A model generated the notes under the pieces. It had not been told where the DNA came from. It made no database searches and saw only the letters and a list, made by a program, of their open reading frames with translations. Positions 59,605 to 64,000 of a DNA stretch of 64,000 bases are shown here, piece after piece. The translations under genes and the position numbers were made by a program. Position 1 is the stretch's first letter; every line of letters starts with the position of its first letter. The DNA comes from JBGTSJ01 sp041940305. Lineage in GTDB: Bacteria > Planctomycetota > Planctomycetia > Planctomycetales > Planctomycetaceae. The stretch is from NCBI GenBank assembly GCA_041940305.1, contig JBGTSJ010000013.1, forward strand, positions 62,001-126,000. Reading direction: 5' to 3'.

Positions 59605-62301
59605 ATGCGCAAACCGCTCTACTCCATCGTACTTGCGGCCGGCAAAGGCCGCCGCATGCGGAATCAGACGCTGCACAAGGTCTGTTTTACGATCGGTGGC
59701 GTTCCGGCCATCATTCGCGAGCTGGATGCCTACAATCGCGCCGGCGTTGTTCGCAACGTCGTGGTCGTCGGCGATCTGGCCGGGCAAGTGGTTGAGACGG
59801 TCGGCAAGCAGTTTCAGAACGCCGTGTTTGCGTTCCAGCCGGATGCACGCGGCACCGGCGATGCCGCCCGCTGCGGAATCCAGGCGCTCGCCGACATCGA
59901 TCCCGACTCCCGAATTCTCATCACGGCGGGCGACAAGATCATCGACAACTCGGCCCTCGCCCGGCTCGTCCGCACCTGCGAAGAGACCGACTCAGACCTC
60001 ACGCTCCTCGTGTCTCCCGCGGAGTGGGGCGGGGCCTCCGCCGGCCGCGTGCTGTTCGGTCGGGACGGCGCGCCGCGAGCCATTGTCGAGATGGCCGACC
60101 TGAAACGCCTCGCCGCCCGCGCCGAACTCGGCCAGATTCTCGGCAAGTCCCCCGAACAGCTTTCCGGCGCAGACCTCGAGGCCATCGCCCGCAGGCATCT
60201 CGGCTCCGCTGCGAACATCGAACAACTGCTCGGCGGCTCAGTGGCAGCTCTGTCCGACGGCAGTCTCGACGTTCGTCAACTGCAACGACAATTGGATTCC
60301 CTCCCGGCCAACGTCGATCTTGGTGGCGAGACGCTCAAGCCCACAGCCGCCATCGATGCCCCCTTCCGGAACGAGTCCGTCTACCTCGTCCGCAAGCGGG
60401 CGATCGACTACGGCCTTGAGCGGATGGCGGCCGACAACGCGCAGGGGGAGTTCTATCTCACTGACGCGATCAGCGCGATTTTCCGCGCCCGCGGTGATCA
60501 GGGACCCCGCTTCCGCGTCACGCATGTTGCCACCCAGTCAGCAGCTGACGTAATGTCTTACAACAATCCCGAAGAACTCCTCCGCATCGAGGACCACTTT
60601 CACGGGCAGCGGCGTCAGTCCCTCGAAGACCTGTATCAACGCCTGGGCTCCGAACGGCTCAAGCCGATCCGCGACTGGTTGTCGCTGTTCCCCGACGACG
60701 GCGATCTGCCCGACTCCACTCGTGCGGCCTTCAGCGAGTACTACGGTGACTCGGCCGAACTCCACGGTGAGAAGGCAGCCGCCTACCGCTCCGCCCTGCT
60801 CTGTTTCCGCCAACACTTCGGCGGCGACCGGCCGGTGTTCATCGTCCGCTCCCCCGGCCGCATCAACCTGATGGGCCGCCACGTGGACTGGCAGGGAGGC
60901 CGCTGCAACCTGATGGCGGTCACTCAGGAAGTGATCATGGTGGTTGCTCCCCGCTCCGACGATCGCATCGAGGCTCGCAACGTCGATCCGCAATTGTTCC
61001 CCGATGTCTCGACTTCCATCGGTCGCCTTGTCAGCCAGCTCAACTGGGACGACTGGTTGAGTGTCGTCAACTCCAGCGGACTCGTCCGCCATCTCCGCGA
61101 ATCGGCAGGCAACTGGAGCCTGTACCTCGAGGCCGCCATGCTCCGCCTCCAGATGGCCCACCAGGACCGCCAGCTGCGCGGCATGGACCTCGCCGTCACC
61201 GGGAGCATCCCGGTCGCGGCCGGACTGAGCTCCTCGTCGGCCCTCGTGGTCGCCACCGCCGAGTCGGCCCTCGCCCTGCACGACCTCGATATCGCCCCCC
61301 AGCAGTTCGTCAACTTCTGCGGCGAGGGGGAATGGTTCGTCGGCACGCGCGGCGGCAGCGCCGACCACGCCGCCATGAAGTACGGCCGCAAAGGGACCAT
61401 CAACCATGTCGCGTTTCACGATTTTCAGTTGCTCGAACAGCTCGCGTTCCCCGACTCTCACGCGCTGGTCGTCTGCAATTCGTACGTGCAGGCGAAAAAA
61501 GCGGGAGGCGCCCGTGAAGCGTTCAATGCCCGCGTGGGCTCGTACCTCGTCGGCGTCCAGTTGGTGAAGAAGCAATTCCCGCAGTACGCCCCGCTCATCC
61601 GGTTCGTCCGCGACATCTCCTGCGAGACCCTGCAGGTCCCGCCTTCGCGAATCTACGAGATCCTGATGACACTCCCCCACTCCATGACGGCCGCCGAGGT
61701 CCGTAACACGTTCCGCGACGATCTGGCCGCGTGGCCTCCGCTGGAGCCGCACTTCGCGCGCGTTCCCGACGAGACTGAGTATCCGGTCCGCGGCGTCCTG
61801 ATGTTCGGAATCACCGAGTGCGCCCGCTCCCGGCGGGCAGCCGACTGTCTCCGCCGGCAGGACATGGCGGAACTGGGCGGACTGATGAACATCTCCCACG
61901 ACGGCGAGCGGTGCTTCACGACAAGCCCTGGCGCCGACCCGCGACCCTTCGCCGTCGATGTTTCCGATGCCGCCATTGCCCGGTGCATCCGGGATCTCGC
62001 CAGCGAGGACCTCACCCGCACCCAGCGGGCCCAGCTCTTCAATCAGCCCGGTGCCTATCGCTGCAGCACCCAGGAGATCGACACCCTCGTTGATATCGCC
62101 CTTCGCTGCGAAGGGGTCGCCGGCGCCCAGATCGCCGGTGCCGGCCTCGGCGGCTGCGCCATGATCCTCACCCGCCGGGAAGCCATTCCGGACCTGGAAT
62201 CCCGACTTAATCGCGAATACTTCGAATTCCGCGGCCTCCCCTCGGGCATCCTTCACTGCACCCCCTCTGCCGGCAGCGGAGTGGTTGCCATCAATTCTTG
62301 A
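59605..62301 (+). CDS. Bifunctional nucleotidyltransferase-galactokinase-like (GHMP) fusion
   Basis: 898 residues from the ATG at 59605; a GTG at 59551 would add 18. The N-terminal ~330 residues are a sugar-nucleotide transferase of GlmU/GalU-like fold: 'SIVLAAGKGRRMRN' (residues 8-20), 'QPDARGTGDAARCGIQAL' and 'ILITAGDKIID', with the late 'FYLTDAISAI' as in GlmU. Residues ~410-880 are a GHMP kinase of the galactokinase type: 'RSPGRINLMGRHVDWQGG', 'PVAAGLSSSSALVVATAESA' and 'GAGLGGCAMIL'. Usual galactokinases read 'GEHTD'; here the Glu is Arg. The protein should phosphorylate a sugar at C1 and then activate it with a nucleotide, analogous to FKP-type salvage enzymes, though in the opposite domain order. 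Sugar is unknown. Confidence 0.88.
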   Translation: MRKPLYSIVLAAGKGRRMRNQTLHKVCFTIGGVPAIIRELDAYNRAGVVRNVVVVGDLAGQVVETVGKQFQNAVFAFQPDARGTGDAARCGIQALADIDPDSRILITAGDKIIDNSALARLVRTCEETDSDLTLLVSPAEWGGASAGRVLFGRDGAPRAIVEMADLKRLAARAELGQILGKSPEQLSGADLEAIARRHLGSAANIEQLLGGSVAALSDGSLDVRQLQRQLDSLPANVDLGGETLKPTAAIDAPFRNESVYLVRKRAIDYGLERMAADNAQGEFYLTDAISAIFRARGDQGPRFRVTHVATQSAADVMSYNNPEELLRIEDHFHGQRRQSLEDLYQRLGSERLKPIRDWLSLFPDDGDLPDSTRAAFSEYYGDSAELHGEKAAAYRSALLCFRQHFGGDRPVFIVRSPGRINLMGRHVDWQGGRCNLMAVTQEVIMVVAPRSDDRIEARNVDPQLFPDVSTSIGRLVSQLNWDDWLSVVNSSGLVRHLRESAGNWSLYLEAAMLRLQMAHQDRQLRGMDLAVTGSIPVAAGLSSSSALVVATAESALALHDLDIAPQQFVNFCGEGEWFVGTRGGSADHAAMKYGRKGTINHVAFHDFQLLEQLAFPDSHALVVCNSYVQAKKAGGAREAFNARVGSYLVGVQLVKKQFPQYAPLIRFVRDISCETLQVPPSRIYEILMTLPHSMTAAEVRNTFRDDLAAWPPLEPHFARVPDETEYPVRGVLMFGITECARSRRAADCLRRQDMAELGGLMNISHDGERCFTTSPGADPRPFAVDVSDAAIARCIRDLASEDLTRTQRAQLFNQPGAYRCSTQEIDTLVDIALRCEGVAGAQIAGAGLGGCAMILTRREAIPDLESRLNREYFEFRGLPSGILHCTPSAGSGVVAINS

Positions 62302-62350
62302 TTGAGCTCAGTCTGCCCCGTCCTTGTAGGCCTGAACCTGTCCAGTATCG

Positions 62351-62773
62351 ATGCAATTCGTTTCAACTGAGATTCCAGAAGTGGTTCTCGTGACCTCCCC
62401 CGTTTACGAGGACGAGCGCGGCTCTTTCCGTAAGGTGTTTCATGCGCAGAAGTTTGCGGCGGTTGGACTTCCCGGGGAGTTCGTCCAGGACAACCACTCT
62501 CGGTCCTCTCGCGGCGTGCTCCGCGGGCTGCACTATCAGATTCAACACGCTCAGGGGAAACTGGTGAGCGTCGTCCGGGGCGAGATCGTCGACGTGGCTG
62601 TCGATCTCCGACGAAGCAGTCCGACATTCGGAACATGGGTCGGCCGATACCTCAGCGAGTCGAACAATCACTTACTGTATATCCCGCCCGGCTTCGCCCA
62701 CGGTTTTCGCGTCGTCAGCGATGACTACGGCCGCTACCTGACTAGCCTGCTGGAATCTCAATCACTTGGTTAA
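62351..62773 (+). pseudogene. Truncated dTDP-4-dehydrorhamnose 3,5-epimerase (RmlC-like)
   Basis: 140 residues, against ~180 in the family. Present: 'YEDERGSFRKVFHAQKF', 'FVQDNHSRSSRGVLRGLHYQ' with the catalytic His, 'GEIVDVAVDLRRSSPTFGTW' and 'LLYIPPGFAHGFRVVSDDYG'. The conserved C-terminal part, including the 'Y-K-x-T-D-x-Y' segment, is missing; the last residues ('RYLTSLLESQSLG') do not match the family. No continuation is visible in other frames downstream. It is either a pseudogene or a short RmlC-like variant. Confidence 0.75.
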
Positions 62774-62829
62774 CGGCCCTTTCCGACCGGGACGATGCGC
62801 AGTCAATGACATCCAACTGAGAAGTAAGC

Positions 62830-63183
62830 ATGAGCACTGCCTCAAACTCCCTGGGACCGAACGGTGGGAAGAATCCTCGCCGAGTTGCGGCGGGACGCCG
62901 CAACCGACGGTTAAGAAAGGGGCTGTCGGACGAAGGCCGCGAGCGACTACGTCAATCGGCACTGGCACATGCACCCTGGCGGCATTCGACCGGCCCGCGG
63001 TCCGCCGAGGGCAAGGCACAGGCCCGGCGGAACGGCAAACGGCGCCAAATCGGCGACATCTCAGTCCGTGAGTTGAGTGCTGAACTTGCCGACGTCAACG
63101 ACGTGATTCGGACGCTGGCAGGAATCAGGGACTTGCTGTCGCCGCCAGCCGCCGGCGAAAGGACTCAGACTGCCAACGAGTGA
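62830..63183 (+). CDS. Small basic protein with planctomycete 'STGPRSAEGKA' motif
   Basis: 117 residues, rich in Arg/Lys in the first 75 ('RRVAAGRRNRRLRKG') with 'HSTGPRSAEGKAQARRNG', a pattern I know from many planctomycete small proteins of unknown function. The C-terminus has a Leu/Val-rich helix ('AELADVNDVIRTLAGIRDLL'). No signal peptide. It may be a DNA- or RNA-binding or structural protein; function is not assigned. Confidence 0.55.
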   Translation: MSTASNSLGPNGGKNPRRVAAGRRNRRLRKGLSDEGRERLRQSALAHAPWRHSTGPRSAEGKAQARRNGKRRQIGDISVRELSAELADVNDVIRTLAGIRDLLSPPAAGERTQTANE

Positions 63184-63206
63184 ACCCGTGCCCCCGTCCA
63201 ATCCTT

Positions 63207-63881
63207 TCAAGGGGTGGCAACAGGCGCCTCAACGAGCGCCACCTGTTGATCCCCGGCGGCGACATTCTGCTGACGCACTACTGTCAGCTGCTGCGGTCTG
63301 CTGGGGGCTCGATACTCCCGCACCGCGAGCAGCAACTTGCGAAACTCAGACATCAGTTTCGCTGCCGCAGCATTCAGTTTGACGGCTGTGTCGGGATTCT
63401 GGGCAGTGGAGGATTGCCCTTGAAGCTGCCCTATCCGAAAGTGGCACCATGCCAATTGCTCGATGGCCATTCGAGCCAGGGGATCTTTGGGATCGCCAGC
63501 CTCCTTGAGTAAGCTGTCGCGAAACGCCTGAAAGTCCGCCGGACTGATTCGCCTCGTAAAGTCGGCTGCACAAATGTGACGGAGGAAAGTGGCACCAGCC
63601 ATATTCTGCAGCACGGCGCCGCCACCGTGCGGCGAGCCATTATCCGTCAGTTGCAACAGCTCGCTTTGACGGGCCTTCGAAGTTGCCGTGAGGTCGGTCG
63701 ATTGCCTGCCGACCTGGCGAGGCGTTCCGGAGGCGGCCGCGACGTGAGTGACGGTCGCCTCACGAGGCGGCGGCTGCACCGCCGCAATGCCATTTTCCGG
63801 CGGACTCTGGGAAGGCATTGCAGCGGTCGCTCGTTGAAGGCGCTCGAAAGGGCCTGGGGCATTGCGGTCGCCAAGGTACAT
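63207..63881 (-). CDS. Hypothetical protein
   Basis: 224 residues from the ATG at 63881, chosen for its ribosome site (GGAGG, 5 nt). The N-terminal part is Pro/Ser/Thr-rich ('MPSQSPPENGIAAVQPPPRE'), and residues ~75-205 are a helical region ('FLRHICAADFTRRISPADF', 'LARMAIEQLAWCHFRIGQLQ'). No known domain. It is divergent from nothing upstream in view and convergent with the small basic gene (23 nt apart). Similar mostly-helical proteins are common in planctomycetes, in my recollection. Confidence 0.55.
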   Translation of the reverse strand: MYLGDRNAPGPFERLQRATAAMPSQSPPENGIAAVQPPPREATVTHVAAASGTPRQVGRQSTDLTATSKARQSELLQLTDNGSPHGGGAVLQNMAGATFLRHICAADFTRRISPADFQAFRDSLLKEAGDPKDPLARMAIEQLAWCHFRIGQLQGQSSTAQNPDTAVKLNAAAAKLMSEFRKLLLAVREYRAPSRPQQLTVVRQQNVAAGDQQVALVEAPVATP

Positions 63882-64000
63882 TGAAACCTCCGGGTCGATT
63901 ACAGCAAGTGTTGGAAGAGGCCGGCTGCAGCAGGCAAAGCCTGTGACAACTGCAACGTCACCCGATCTGCATCGCACCATGCGACGGATTGGATTGCGGC

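Noticed and set aside
60538..62256. A 572-codon open frame on the minus strand in the galactokinase part of the fusion
   Set aside because: The plus strand has intact kinase motifs; the minus frame gives a low-complexity Gly/Ala/Asp/Val-rich protein without a domain.

Overview
The window looks like a chromosome segment of a planctomycete (phylum-level inference). The evidence is a high G+C content, four secreted proteins with a C-terminal PEP-CTERM anchor (VPEP, hydrophobic stretch, Arg-rich tail), an exosortase with its EpsI partner, FHA-domain and Ser/Thr-kinase signalling proteins, large TPR proteins and 'STGPRSAEGKA'-type small proteins. No rRNA, tRNA, CRISPR array or transposase was seen.

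Layout. 1-11.1 kb (minus strand): a TPR protein cut by the window edge, a VKOR-thioredoxin fusion for periplasmic disulfide formation, two PEP-CTERM proteins, a small exported protein and a 1850-residue membrane-anchored TPR protein carrying one EF-hand loop. 11.1-51.8 kb (minus strand): an almost gap-free exopolysaccharide/exosortase locus of about 38 genes, many joined by ATGA or GTGA stop/start overlaps. In transcription order it starts with exosortase, Wzc-like co-polymerase/tyrosine kinase, EpsI, polysaccharide deacetylase and an ABC exporter (Wzm/Wzt). Next come a glycan module (sulfotransferase, acyltransferase, CMP-sugar synthetase-like, cyclase-like, NeuB-like, glycosyltransferases, AAC(3)-like acyltransferase, WecB), an O-antigen-ligase-like protein, methyltransferases and more glycosyltransferases. 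These are followed by FemAB-like, nucleotide-sugar dehydrogenase, deacetylase and GNAT genes, and an acyl module (ACP, LarA-like, AMP-forming acyl ligase). The locus ends with epimerase, aminotransferase, initiating sugar-phosphate transferase, glycosyltransferase, BON and VanZ-like genes. 52-56.4 kb: two more PEP-CTERM proteins, an FHA protein and a Flp-pilin-like protein. 56.8-64 kb: a FHA-FHA-protein kinase, a site-2 protease, a nucleotidyltransferase-galactokinase fusion, a truncated RmlC and two small genes of unknown function.

How it fits together. The locus most likely builds a lipid-linked, modified (N-/O-acylated, sulfated, uronate- and possibly nonulosonate-containing) surface polysaccharide, exports it by an ABC transporter, and couples this to exosortase processing of PEP-CTERM proteins, four of which flank the locus. 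Less expected elements are: a LarA-type protein that keeps the nickel-pincer catalytic residues, set between an acyl carrier protein and an acyl-AMP ligase; a three-fold internally repeated VanZ protein; a repeat-derived insertion inside the ABC ATPase beside an intergenic patch of the same repeat words; a lower-G+C segment covering the presumed variable glycan genes; and the nucleotidyltransferase-sugar kinase fusion. All functional calls rest on reading motifs by eye; no database search was run.
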